Below, in pieces: positions 42,236-51,252 of a stretch of 64,000 nt of DNA. How positions within the stretch are numbered: the stretch's first letter is position 1; each line of letters begins with the position of its first letter. Under the pieces are notes generated by a model that saw nothing but the letters and a program-made list of their open reading frames with translations, did no database searches and was not told the DNA's origin. The position numbers were made by a program, and so were the translations under genes. This stretch comes from an uncultured Pelagibacteraceae bacterium (lineage in GTDB: Bacteria > Pseudomonadota > Alphaproteobacteria > Pelagibacterales > Pelagibacteraceae), in the NCBI GenBank assembly GCA_902566775.1, contig CACFKF010000002.1, positions 1-64,000 of the forward strand, given 5' to 3'.

Positions 42236-42957
42236 ATTCTAAATACTTTTTTTACCTTTAATTTGGCAGTTATTCCTATCCTTTTTATTGTTTTGTGAAT
42301 TGGCATTATAATAACTTTTTTCTCTGGACCATAAGCATGTATTAGTTTTTTTGAATCTATACAAACTGCAACATGTCCCTTCCAAAAAATTATGTCACCT
42401 TTTTTAAATTTTTTTTTTATTATGCTTACTTTTTTATATTTTATTTGATCAACAGTATCTCTTGGAAAAAATTTATTATTAAATTTATAAAAAATTTGAA
42501 CTAAGGCTGAACAGTCGATACCTTGGTAAGTTTTACCTCCCCACTTATATTTGCAATTTGTAAATAATTTAAAAATTTTGATAAAATTTTTTTCTTTTTT
42601 ATTTATTAAAGTAATATCTTTTAGTTTTATCCATCTATTTTTTTTAAACATAACATAACTTTTTCTCTTCTTTAAAATTTCAATTTCACTTGAAAATGGT
42701 AAAAATTTATTTGATTTGTAAATTTTAGTCTTTAAAACCTTGACTTTGTGGGTGGGTTTAAATTTTTTAATAAAATTTTTGTTTTTTATATAACCAGGAT
42801 ATTTATCATAAAATGTTCTTATTTTTATAAAATTTTTTATATTTTTTAAAATTTTAAATTTTTCACCATAAATAATTTGTGAGCTAATTTTAGAATTAAT
42901 CGAAGGTCTTTCGTAAATATTGATATACGGATTATTACAATAAAAATTAGCTTGCAC
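42232..42957 (-). CDS. NlpC/P60 peptidase with SH3-like N-terminus
   Basis: Predicted cysteine peptidase cutting peptidoglycan peptides. The 241 residues have an SH3-like region (about 1-115) and an NlpC/P60 domain (about 120-241) with catalytic Cys149 in GIDCSALVQ, His195 in GHVAVCID and a third polar site at His207. No signal peptide is visible, so it may act in the cytoplasm on imported muropeptides rather than on the wall. Its start overlaps the end of the AmpG-like permease by 11 bases, supporting a muropeptide-recycling role. Highly lysine-rich. Confidence 0.85.
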   Translation of the reverse strand: MQANFYCNNPYINIYERPSINSKISSQIIYGEKFKILKNIKNFIKIRTFYDKYPGYIKNKNFIKKFKPTHKVKVLKTKIYKSNKFLPFSSEIEILKKRKSYVMFKKNRWIKLKDITLINKKEKNFIKIFKLFTNCKYKWGGKTYQGIDCSALVQIFYKFNNKFFPRDTVDQIKYKKVSIIKKKFKKGDIIFWKGHVAVCIDSKKLIHAYGPEKKVIIMPIHKTIKRIGITAKLKVKKVFRI

Positions 42958-44335
42958 CTATTTTTACTTTATGCCTTATAAGCCATAGACATATTAAAGA
43001 TGGAATAACCATTATTGTAGTTAACACAAAGAATGTTCCCCAATCTCCATTTAGCCAGTCAACAAGGGCTCCCGAAGATGAAGCAAGAGTTGTTCTACCA
43101 GCAGTTCCTATAGAAGCAAGTAGTGCATATTGTGTTGCTGTGTAAGTTCTATCAACTAACAATGAAATAAATGCAACAAATGCAACTGTTGCAAACGCGG
43201 CTGTAATATCATCAGCTATTACAGCAATTGCAAATAATAATTCAGATTTTCCTGTCCAAGCTAAAACTGCAAATAGAAGGTTTGTTAAAGCCATTAATCC
43301 TCCTGCAAAGAACATTGTTTTGATAGTCCCTGCTCTCATTGCCATTACACCTCCTAACAAAGTAAAAACTACAGTAGTAATCCATCCTAGCCCTTTTGAA
43401 TAAATTGCAATCTGTCCTTTAGAAAATCCAATTTCTTTATAAAAAACAATAGACATTCTTCCAAGAAACGCTTCTCCAATTTTAAATAAGAATACAAACC
43501 CTAATATTCCTACTGCAATAGCAAATCCGTTTTTCCTAAAAAAACTAATTATAGGTCCACCTATAGTTCCAGTAATGTATGCAATAAAATTAGTTATAAT
43601 ATTGCTAGATCCAAGCTTTCCTTCTATCATTTTGTCAGTTTCTCTTTGTTTCGCTTGTCTATCAGTTTCAATTGGTTCATGAACAAACATTAAACCAATG
43701 TTCATTAAAATTATTACAACTCCTAAAACTAAAAAAGTAGTTTGCCAGTAATCTGCTACGCCCATATTTTCAAAAAATTCTGCTGTAAATAAAGCAATTA
43801 CGCCTCCTAGTTTATATCCAGTCCACCAACCAACCACTGCCATTGCGGCACCAGCTGCCATAGATTTTCCTTCATTCTCATTAATTTGTTCAATTCTTAA
43901 AGCATCTACAGTTATATCTTGAGTAGCTGATGCTATTGCAATAATTAATCCTACGGTAATTAATAGAGCCAAATTTTCTGTTGGGTTTATAAAACTCCAA
44001 ACTACCAAGCTTAGTAAAATTGTAATTTGCATTAAAACTATCCATCCTCTTCTGTGGCCTAGTTTTTTTGTTAAAAATGGTATTTGAATTCTATCTATTA
44101 TTGGTGCCCATAAATAATTAAATGCATACACACCAAAAATTAAACCTGCCCATCCTATTGTTGATCTACTAAGTCCTTCTTCTTTTAGCCAAAGGCTTAA
44201 ACTGCTTGCAATTAAGACCCATGGAAAACCACTTATTGCTCCTAGCAGCAGTATTCTGACCATTCTTATGTCTTTATAAACTTTAAGAGAATCCAACCAA
44301 CTTTGTTTTGTTTCAGTCATAATTATTTTTGCCAA
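42947..44335 (-). CDS. ampG: AmpG-like muropeptide permease (MFS)
   Basis: Inner-membrane transporter of the major facilitator superfamily with about 12 to 14 hydrophobic segments in 462 residues. The early GAISGFPWVLIASSLSLWLKE and TIGWAGLIFGVYAFNYLWAP segments, GHRRGWIVLMQ and the ATQDITVDALRI block match AmpG, which imports GlcNAc-anhydroMurNAc peptides. A cytoplasmic loop near residue 230 (DRQAKQRETDKM) separates the two halves. Adjacent to the NlpC/P60 peptidase; overlaps trkH by 13 bases. Confidence 0.85.
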   Translation of the reverse strand: MAKIIMTETKQSWLDSLKVYKDIRMVRILLLGAISGFPWVLIASSLSLWLKEEGLSRSTIGWAGLIFGVYAFNYLWAPIIDRIQIPFLTKKLGHRRGWIVLMQITILLSLVVWSFINPTENLALLITVGLIIAIASATQDITVDALRIEQINENEGKSMAAGAAMAVVGWWTGYKLGGVIALFTAEFFENMGVADYWQTTFLVLGVVIILMNIGLMFVHEPIETDRQAKQRETDKMIEGKLGSSNIITNFIAYITGTIGGPIISFFRKNGFAIAVGILGFVFLFKIGEAFLGRMSIVFYKEIGFSKGQIAIYSKGLGWITTVVFTLLGGVMAMRAGTIKTMFFAGGLMALTNLLFAVLAWTGKSELLFAIAVIADDITAAFATVAFVAFISLLVDRTYTATQYALLASIGTAGRTTLASSSGALVDWLNGDWGTFFVLTTIMVIPSLICLWLIRHKVKIGAS

Positions 44336-45768
44336 AATGAAGGCAAGAACAGGACTAGTATAGCAAATAATTCCAATCTACCCAAGATCATTCCGAGGCT
44401 TAATATCCACTTTGAAAAGTCAGGTAATTGAGAAAAATTGCCATTTGGGCCTATTAAATCTCCAAGTCCAGGTCCAACATTTGAAATTGAAGTTGCTGCG
44501 CCAGAAATCGAAGTAGTAAAATCTAATCCGCTTAGAGATAATAAAGCAGCAATTATAAAAAAAATAATTATGTAAAGATATATAAACGAAATTATTGAAG
44601 CCATAAATTTATCATTAACATTACTATTATCATACTTGATCACGAATATTCCCCTAGGGTATATAATTTTTTTTAATTGGTTCTTTAAAAATAGATACAA
44701 AATTTGAACTCTAAAAATTTTAATTCCACAAGTTGTTGAGCCCGCGCAGCCACCAATAAACATTAAAAACAAAAAATAAACTAACGGAAAATTTCCCCAA
44801 CTATCAAAATTTGTCGTTACATATCCAGTTCCAGTTAAAATTGAAATCACATTAAATGAAACAGATCTTAGACTAACAGTAGAAAAACTTTTATTAAATA
44901 ATGTTAAATATATAAATAAAATTAATATTGAAAAAAAAATGATTTTGATAAATGATTTAATTTGTATGTCAGTGTAAAAAATGTTTTTTTTACCACTTAA
45001 ATATTTAATATATGCGATGAAGGGTATACTTCCTAAAATAATAAAGATCATCGAAGTAATTTCAATATTAAAATTATTAAAATGGCCAATTGAATTATTA
45101 TAATTTGAAAAACCACCAGTAGCTATTGTTGTCATTGAATGTGTAAGACTATCAAAAAACTTCATCCCAAAAATTTTATAAAAAAATGCACAAAGAAAAG
45201 TCAAAACTAGATATATTATTATTATTCTTACAGTTATTTCTTTTGTTTTGGGCAGTATTTTTTCTGAAGCATCACTGCTAGATACTTTTAATAATTGCAT
45301 ACCTCCAACATTCATAATTGGCATCAAAGTAATTGCCATTATTATTATGCCAATACCCCCAAGCCACTGGAGAATTGCTCTCCAAATAAGAATTGCTTTG
45401 GGAGCTGAATTTAAATCAGTAATTATTGTTGAGCCAGTAGTTGTAATGCCTGACATACTCTCAAAAAATGAGTCGGTAAAACTTAAATTTAGATCTGAAA
45501 AAACAAATGGAAGCGAACCAAATAGTGCAACACTAACCCATGATAGAGAAGTTAATAAAAATGCATTTTGCAAATTCAATTTTTTATCATTTTCAAGGTT
45601 AGATAACAAAAATAACGTTCCAAATATAATTGTAATTATTGAAGAACTTATGAAAGAAGAATCTAATTCTTCAAATATAAACTGAGTAATAATTGGAAAG
45701 ATCATTGATAGACCAAGTATGATTTGTAAAATACCTAGTATAAAAAAGACTGTTTTGTAATTAGACAT
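44323..45768 (-). CDS. trkH: Trk-type potassium uptake protein
   Basis: Membrane subunit of a Trk K+ uptake system. The 481 residues contain the four P-loop filter regions: GITTTGSTIIT, TIATGGFSNYN, LTGTGYVTTNFD and VGPGLG, plus LQWLGGIGIIIMA and the GGCAGSTTCGIK segment. The cytoplasmic NAD-binding partner TrkA is not in the window. Overlaps the AmpG-like gene downstream; divergent from lysK across a 91-base AT-rich gap. Confidence 0.92.
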   Translation of the reverse strand: MSNYKTVFFILGILQIILGLSMIFPIITQFIFEELDSSFISSSIITIIFGTLFLLSNLENDKKLNLQNAFLLTSLSWVSVALFGSLPFVFSDLNLSFTDSFFESMSGITTTGSTIITDLNSAPKAILIWRAILQWLGGIGIIIMAITLMPIMNVGGMQLLKVSSSDASEKILPKTKEITVRIIIIYLVLTFLCAFFYKIFGMKFFDSLTHSMTTIATGGFSNYNNSIGHFNNFNIEITSMIFIILGSIPFIAYIKYLSGKKNIFYTDIQIKSFIKIIFFSILILFIYLTLFNKSFSTVSLRSVSFNVISILTGTGYVTTNFDSWGNFPLVYFLFLMFIGGCAGSTTCGIKIFRVQILYLFLKNQLKKIIYPRGIFVIKYDNSNVNDKFMASIISFIYLYIIIFFIIAALLSLSGLDFTTSISGAATSISNVGPGLGDLIGPNGNFSQLPDFSKWILSLGMILGRLELFAILVLFLPSFWQK

Positions 45769-45859
45769 TTTGAATGAACATTATTTTATGGTAAATAAAT
45801 TTCAACTCTATATGAATTGATAAAAACAAGAATTATTTGACTTTTTACTATTAAAACAC

Positions 45860-47422
45860 GTGATTGAAAAAACAAATTTAGAAAAAACCAATGCCTGGCC
45901 ATTTATAGAGGCAAAAAAAATTTTAAAAGACAGAAAAGAATTTATAGAAAAAAAAGGTAAAATAATTTTACAGACAGGTTATGGCCCAAGTGGATTGCCC
46001 CACATAGGCACTTTTGGAGAAGTTGCAAGGACAACAATGGTTGTTAATGCATTAAATCATCTAACTGATTTACCAAAAGAAATAATTACTTTTTCTGATG
46101 ATTTAGATGGTTTAAGAAAAATACCAGACAATGTTCCAAAAAAAGAAATATTAAACAGCAATTTGCACAAACCTTTGACATCAATTCCAGATCCATTTGG
46201 GAAATATAAAAGTTTTGGAGAACATAATAATGAAATGCTAAAAAAATTTTTAAATAAATTTAATTTTAAATATAATTTTAAAAGTTCTAGTGAACTTTAT
46301 AAATCAGGATTTTTTAATCCAACTCTTAAATTAATTTTGGGACAATATCAGTCCATTGTTGAAATAATATTACCAACTCTGGGGAAGGAAAGACAAAAAA
46401 CTTATAGTCCTTTTTTGCCAATATGTCCGGAAACTGGAATTGTTTTAGAAATTCCAGTAATAGAAATCGACAAAAAAAATTCAAAAATTGTTTTTGATAA
46501 TAATGGCAAGAAACTCGAAACTAGTATTTTGGATGGAAATTGTAAATTACAATGGAAAGTTGATTGGGCTATGAGATGGTATGCACTTGATGTAGATTTT
46601 GAAATGTATGGAAAAGATTTAATCGAAAGCGCAATTTTATCAACTAAGATATTAAAAATATTAGGAAAAACTAATCCATCAGGATTTGCTTACGAGCTAT
46701 TTTTAGACGAGAAAGGAGAAAAAATTTCTAAATCAAAAGGAAATGGAATTACAATAGACCAGTGGTTAGAATATGCCTCTCCTGAAAGTTTGTCGCTTTT
46801 TATGTACCAAAACCCTAAAAGAGCAAAAAAATTATATAAAGAAATTGTCCCAAAGGCAGTTGATGAATATTTAGATTTTATAGAAAAAGGGAATAAACAA
46901 GAAGAATTAGAACTATTAATGAATCCTGTCTGGCATGTGCATAATGGCAAGATGCCAAAAGAAAAAATTATTATGACTTTTTCAATGCTTCTCAATTTAG
47001 TTGAGGCAAGCAACGCAGATTCAAAGGAACTCCTATGGAAATTTGTAAAAAAATATAAACATAACATATCAGAAAAAAACGTCCCTATTTTTGATAAACT
47101 TATTGGTTATGCGATTAAATATTTTAATGATGTAATTAAAAAAAATAAAAAATATAAAAAACCAAATGTTCAAGAAAAGAAAGCCCTTGAAGCATTAATA
47201 AGTGCTTTAGAAAAATGTAATGATAATATGCAACCCGAGGATATACAGACCCAAATTTATACTGTTGGAAAAGAAAATGGCTATAAAGAAAATTTGAGAG
47301 ATTGGTTTAAACTGATTTACGAAGTAGTTTTTGGAGATGAAAATGGTCCAAGGTTGGGTTTCTTTATTAGTTTTTTTGGAGTTAATGAGACAAAGCAATT
47401 AATAAACGATAAAATTAACTGA
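45860..47422 (+). CDS. lysK: Lysyl-tRNA synthetase, class I
   Basis: Charges tRNA-Lys. At 520 residues this is the class I (archaeal-type) enzyme that alphaproteobacteria use instead of the usual class II form. The class I signatures are GPSGLPHIGTF (HIGH-like) and EKISKSKGNGI (KMSKS-like), with FSDDLDGLRKIPDNV and EIPVIEID between. GTG at 45860 is the start; no better-placed ATG exists. Its TGA overlaps the pyrD ATG. Confidence 0.95.
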   Translation: MIEKTNLEKTNAWPFIEAKKILKDRKEFIEKKGKIILQTGYGPSGLPHIGTFGEVARTTMVVNALNHLTDLPKEIITFSDDLDGLRKIPDNVPKKEILNSNLHKPLTSIPDPFGKYKSFGEHNNEMLKKFLNKFNFKYNFKSSSELYKSGFFNPTLKLILGQYQSIVEIILPTLGKERQKTYSPFLPICPETGIVLEIPVIEIDKKNSKIVFDNNGKKLETSILDGNCKLQWKVDWAMRWYALDVDFEMYGKDLIESAILSTKILKILGKTNPSGFAYELFLDEKGEKISKSKGNGITIDQWLEYASPESLSLFMYQNPKRAKKLYKEIVPKAVDEYLDFIEKGNKQEELELLMNPVWHVHNGKMPKEKIIMTFSMLLNLVEASNADSKELLWKFVKKYKHNISEKNVPIFDKLIGYAIKYFNDVIKKNKKYKKPNVQEKKALEALISALEKCNDNMQPEDIQTQIYTVGKENGYKENLRDWFKLIYEVVFGDENGPRLGFFISFFGVNETKQLINDKIN

Positions 47423-48462
47423 TGTTTTCTAAAATAAGATCTTTATTATTTAAACTAGATCCTGAATTAGCTCATACTTTAGCAATTAAAGCTTTAAAGT
47501 TTAATTACAAACCAATTGATAATATTAAAAAAGATAGCTCTATTGAAACTAGTGTATTTGGAAAAACAATTATTAATCCCATTGGTATAGCAGCAGGTTT
47601 TGATAAAGATGCTGAAGTTTATAATTCTTTATTTGGATTAGGTTTTGGTTTTGTAGAAGTGGGAACTATTACGCCTTTAAAACAATATGGAAATCCAAAA
47701 CCAAGAATATTTCGTTTAGAGGAAGACGAAGCATTAATTAATAGATTGGGTTTTAATAATTCTGGAGCCGATATAGTAAGTTCTAGAATTAGATTAAATA
47801 ATCCAAAAGGATTATTTGGAATAAATATTGGGCCTAATAAGGATACAAAAAATAGGTTAGAAGATTATTTAATTTGTTTACGCAAATTTAATGAACTTAG
47901 CGATTATTTAACAATAAATATTTCTTCACCAAATACTGAAAATTTAAGAAGTTTCCATAATCAAAATGAATTAGATGAATTATTAAATGCAATACAAGAA
48001 GAAAAACAGACTTTAAAATCTAAAATATTAATTGGAATAAAAATTTCGCCAGATATTGAAGAATCTAATATCGAAAAAATTTCTGAACTGCTTCTTAAAT
48101 ATAATATATTTGCAGTTATAATTTCAAATACTACAGATAGAAACAGGGAAAATTTAAAAAATATTAATAAACTCGAAAAAGGAGGGTTGTCTGGAAAACC
48201 TTTAGAAAAAAAATCTAACATATTAATTAATAAATTTTATAAAATTTTAAAACAAAAGGTAAAAATAATTGGCGTAGGAGGTGTTGACTCTGGCAAAAGT
48301 GCATATGAAAAAATTATTAATGGAGCTAGTTTAATTCAGTTATATACAGGCATGATATATAAAGGCCCAAATGTTGCTTCAATTATTAGTAATGAATTAA
48401 TAGATATTTTAAAAAAAGAAGGAATAAAAAATATATCAGAAGCAATAGGCACCAAAAATTAA
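47422..48462 (+). CDS. pyrD: Dihydroorotate dehydrogenase (quinone)
   Basis: Class 2, membrane-associated flavoenzyme that feeds dihydroorotate electrons to ubiquinone in pyrimidine synthesis. It has 346 residues with an amphipathic N-terminal helix (MFSKIRSLLFKLDPELAHTL), NPIGIAAGFDKDAEV, GFVEVGTITPLKQYGNPKPR, the catalytic-serine region TINISSPNTENLR, GGLSGKPL and GVGGVDSGKSAYEKI. Overlaps lysK by one base. Confidence 0.96.
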   Translation: MFSKIRSLLFKLDPELAHTLAIKALKFNYKPIDNIKKDSSIETSVFGKTIINPIGIAAGFDKDAEVYNSLFGLGFGFVEVGTITPLKQYGNPKPRIFRLEEDEALINRLGFNNSGADIVSSRIRLNNPKGLFGINIGPNKDTKNRLEDYLICLRKFNELSDYLTINISSPNTENLRSFHNQNELDELLNAIQEEKQTLKSKILIGIKISPDIEESNIEKISELLLKYNIFAVIISNTTDRNRENLKNINKLEKGGLSGKPLEKKSNILINKFYKILKQKVKIIGVGGVDSGKSAYEKIINGASLIQLYTGMIYKGPNVASIISNELIDILKKEGIKNISEAIGTKN

Positions 48463-48464
48463 TC

Positions 48465-48493
48465 TTGACGGAGAAGTTTCGAGCGCCTATACA
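48465..48493 (+). promoter_or_regulatory. Promoter for rpmB
   Basis: TTGACG (48465-48470) and TATACA (48488-48493) are 17 bases apart, starting directly after the pyrD stop. The predicted start near 48500 is only some six bases before the rpmB ATG at 48506, so the mRNA would be almost leaderless. Confidence 0.6.
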
Positions 48494-48505
48494 GTCATTA
48501 ATTTT

Positions 48506-48787
48506 ATGTCTAAAAAATGTGAACTTACAGGAAAAATACCACTTAAGGGTCATAAAGTTAGTCACGCTAACAATAAGACTAAAAGAAAATTTTTACCAAA
48601 TCTTAAAAAAGTAAAATTTAAAAGTGAAATATTAAATAAAAGTCTTAGATTAAGAGTATCAAATGCTGCAGTAAGATCTGTAGACAAAAAAGGTAGTTTA
48701 GATCAGTATATAAAATCTGCTAAAACAAGACATTTATCTTTAAGGCTTAGAAAAATAAAAAAGTCTTTGCTTAACAAATCTGCGTAA
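48506..48787 (+). CDS. rpmB: 50S ribosomal protein L28
   Basis: L28 of the large subunit, 93 residues, the longer alphaproteobacterial form. The start MSKKCELTGKIPLKGHKVSH with NNKTKRKFLPNL and the LRLRVSNAAVRSVDKKGSLD block match the family. The stop overlaps the ATG of the next gene by one base. Confidence 0.97.
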   Translation: MSKKCELTGKIPLKGHKVSHANNKTKRKFLPNLKKVKFKSEILNKSLRLRVSNAAVRSVDKKGSLDQYIKSAKTRHLSLRLRKIKKSLLNKSA

Positions 48788-49335
48788 TGAATCGTCTATT
48801 TCTTATCCTATCATTTTTGATGGGAGTGATCGTGTTAGGTTCAAATTATTTGGTTAAGTTTCCAGTTAAATACTATGGTTTAGAAGAAATATTAACTTAT
48901 GGAGCATTTAGTTACCCAATTGCTTTTTTAATTACAGATTTAGCTAATAGATCTTACGGCAAAACTATAGCTAGAAAAATTGTTTATATAGGATTTTTTA
49001 TAGGAGTTTCTTTTACTATTTTATTTTCAACAAATTTTTCAGAATTAATTTCGATAAGAATTGCTATTGGATCTGGCACAGCTTTTATAATTGCTCAGTT
49101 ATTAGATGTACAAATTTTTGATAAACTAAGAAGAAAAAAATGGTTTGTGGCTCCTTTAACATCTTCATTTATTGGATCTACTATTGATACTTTTTTATTC
49201 TTTTCAATTTCATTTTATGGAACTGAAATACCGTGGATTACTTTAGCACTAGGAGATTTAGTAATAAAAATTTTAGTAGCTTTTTTGATGTTAATACCTT
49301 TTAAGCTATTATTAGGAACTCTTAAAGCTGCTTAA
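48787..49335 (+). CDS. yhhQ: YhhQ/VUT-family queuosine precursor transporter
   Basis: Small integral membrane protein of 182 residues with about six hydrophobic segments. The motifs LTYGAFSYPIAFLITDLANR and IAQLLDVQIFDKLR, with SSFIGSTIDTFLFF, match the VUT/YhhQ family, which imports 7-cyano-7-deazaguanine or a related queuosine precursor. It is coupled to rpmB at its start and converges on the agmatinase gene with a 24-base overlap. Confidence 0.88.
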   Translation: MNRLFLILSFLMGVIVLGSNYLVKFPVKYYGLEEILTYGAFSYPIAFLITDLANRSYGKTIARKIVYIGFFIGVSFTILFSTNFSELISIRIAIGSGTAFIIAQLLDVQIFDKLRRKKWFVAPLTSSFIGSTIDTFLFFSISFYGTEIPWITLALGDLVIKILVAFLMLIPFKLLLGTLKAA

Positions 49336-50205
49336 CAAAAATTTATAAGATAAAATTTTATAAGCTAATTTAGCCACCAAAAAATTGTAAGAATTAAATC
49401 CTTTAATTGGAGACAATTCATTTATATCAGCACCAACAATAATTGAATTTTTTGCCGCTATTCTTATAATATTTAATGTTTCATTCCAGAATAAACCTCC
49501 AGGTTCAGGTGTTCCAGTTGCGGGCATAATGCTAGAATCTAATCCGTCAACATCAAATGTTAGATAAACAATTTTATTTTTTATCATTTTCTTAAATTTG
49601 TTTAAATTCCACTTAGCTTTATCTTTTGCCCAAAATATTTTAATTCTAGAAGAATTTTTTTTTAGATATAGAATTTCGCTCTGAGATATATTTCTTATAC
49701 CAAAAGATATTACAGATACATTTTTATGATCAAGACATCTTCTAATTGCTGATGCATGTGAAAATTTTTCACCATTATAACTTTGCCTTAAATCCGCATG
49801 GGCATCAAAATGCAACAAGCATAATTTTTTATGTTTTTTAATAAATGGAGCAATGCATCCTGGTGTAATAGAGTGTTCTCCACCAAAAGTTATTGGAAAA
49901 AGTTTTTTATTTAAAATTTTTTCATTAATATCTGACATTTTTTTTAAAGCTATATTAATATTTTTGTTAATTTTAAATGGTTTTAGAGTTTTTATTCCAA
50001 TTTCTTTGTATGGTTCACAATTTAATTCTTCATCATACAGCTCTACTTGATGAGATGCTTTGATAATTTCTTTTGGTCCATTTTTTGTGCCTCCACCATA
50101 ACTAACAGTTTTTTCTAGACCAAAAGGAACAACAACCACCTTTTCTTTAAAATTAAATTTATTATCAATTCCAAGAAATCCTTTTTTATTTGATAAATAG
50201 TTCAA
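49312..50205 (-). CDS. speB: Agmatinase / arginase-family ureohydrolase
   Basis: Binuclear manganese ureohydrolase fold, 297 residues. Metal ligands are visible in FGGEHSITPG, LHFDAHADLR and TFDVDGLDSSIMPATG with TPEPGG. The substrate cannot be fixed from sequence: agmatinase (putrescine plus urea) is the usual label, but arginase, guanidinobutyrase or guanidine hydrolase members share these motifs. It is the last gene of a minus-strand operon with ornithine decarboxylase and a deoxyhypusine-synthase-like protein, so a polyamine role is likely. Confidence 0.85.
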   Translation of the reverse strand: MNYLSNKKGFLGIDNKFNFKEKVVVVPFGLEKTVSYGGGTKNGPKEIIKASHQVELYDEELNCEPYKEIGIKTLKPFKINKNINIALKKMSDINEKILNKKLFPITFGGEHSITPGCIAPFIKKHKKLCLLHFDAHADLRQSYNGEKFSHASAIRRCLDHKNVSVISFGIRNISQSEILYLKKNSSRIKIFWAKDKAKWNLNKFKKMIKNKIVYLTFDVDGLDSSIMPATGTPEPGGLFWNETLNIIRIAAKNSIIVGADINELSPIKGFNSYNFLVAKLAYKILSYKFLLSSFKSS

Positions 50206-50208
50206 TTT

Positions 50209-51252
50209 TTATCCAAATATTTTTGAAAAGTTTTTTCTGATTCTTTTTTTCCAATTACTCTTGTGGTAGGCATCGCTTGTAATTAAAGGTAAAACACTTG
50301 TTGCTTCAGCAAAAACCATTTGTTCTTTAGTTATATCAACTTTACCCCATGAGCTTGCTTCTTTTAAAGTAGAACTACTACAAGCCCCATCTCTTGAATC
50401 AGCAACAGTTATTTGAATGGCATATTTATGCATACTTACATTTTTGCCTAAAAGTTCAGCACAAATAACAGTGTCTTGTATGAAATTTTTTGGAACACCT
50501 CCACCAATCATAAATAATCCAGAATCTTTTGATTTAATTTTTATTTCTGTAAGTTCACGAAACTCTCTTACCGAATCTATTGTTATATGTTTTTTAGGGT
50601 TTTTCTCTTGGTGCATTACTAAACCAAATCCTGCGCTAGAATCAGTAAAGGCTGGACAAAAAATTGGAACTCCATTGTCATAAGCAGTTTCAATCAAAGA
50701 ATTTTTTTTTTTGGCATTAGTTTTTAAGTATTTGCCTATTTCGTTAATAAATTCTCTTGAAGTGTAACTTCTTGGCTCTAATTTGTCTGCAATATCACAT
50801 ATCGTTTTGTCACACATTTGCAATTCATCTTCATCAATATATGTATCATATATTCTGTCGATATAATTTTTTCTTAATTCTGTATCATTTTGAAACTGCG
50901 AACCTTGATAATGTTTAAAACCAAGTGCTTCAAATAAATCCATATCAATAATTGAAGCTCCAGTAGCAACAACAGCATCTACCATATTATATTTAATCAT
51001 ATCTCTATAAACATGCATACATCCAGCAGCAGAAGTAGAGCCGGCTAAAGTTAGGAAAATTGTACAATTTTTGTCCTCAATCATTTGATTAAATATATTT
51101 GTAGCATTTGCAATTTCTCTTGAAACAAAAGACATTTTTGCCATAGAGGAGATTATTTTTCTTGCATCAAATGATGTAATATCTATGTGTTCGACTTCTT
51201 TATTAAGAAAATCTTTTTTGCTGTTATGACCTAGATTTTTTTTATCTGACAT
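50209..51252 (-). CDS. Deoxyhypusine synthase-like protein (probable homospermidine-type synthase)
   Basis: NAD-dependent family that moves the aminobutyl group of spermidine to a lysine of eIF5A in eukaryotes and archaea. Bacteria lack eIF5A, and bacterial homologues have been linked to homospermidine or related polyamine synthesis. The 347 residues retain the fold motifs FLTLAGSTSAAGCMHVYRD, VATGASIIDMDL, PIFCPAFTDSSAGFG, MIGGGVPKNFIQD and, importantly, the catalytic lysine in ASSWGKVD. It starts at the base next to the decarboxylase stop, and speB follows after three bases. The product is inferred from neighbours, not from sequence. Confidence 0.85.
   Translation of the reverse strand: MSDKKNLGHNSKKDFLNKEVEHIDITSFDARKIISSMAKMSFVSREIANATNIFNQMIEDKNCTIFLTLAGSTSAAGCMHVYRDMIKYNMVDAVVATGASIIDMDLFEALGFKHYQGSQFQNDTELRKNYIDRIYDTYIDEDELQMCDKTICDIADKLEPRSYTSREFINEIGKYLKTNAKKKNSLIETAYDNGVPIFCPAFTDSSAGFGLVMHQEKNPKKHITIDSVREFRELTEIKIKSKDSGLFMIGGGVPKNFIQDTVICAELLGKNVSMHKYAIQITVADSRDGACSSSTLKEASSWGKVDITKEQMVFAEATSVLPLITSDAYHKSNWKKRIRKNFSKIFG

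Noticed and set aside
45248-45685. 145-codon plus-strand frame inside trkH
   Set aside because: Shadow of a membrane protein gene with all filter motifs; no independent evidence.
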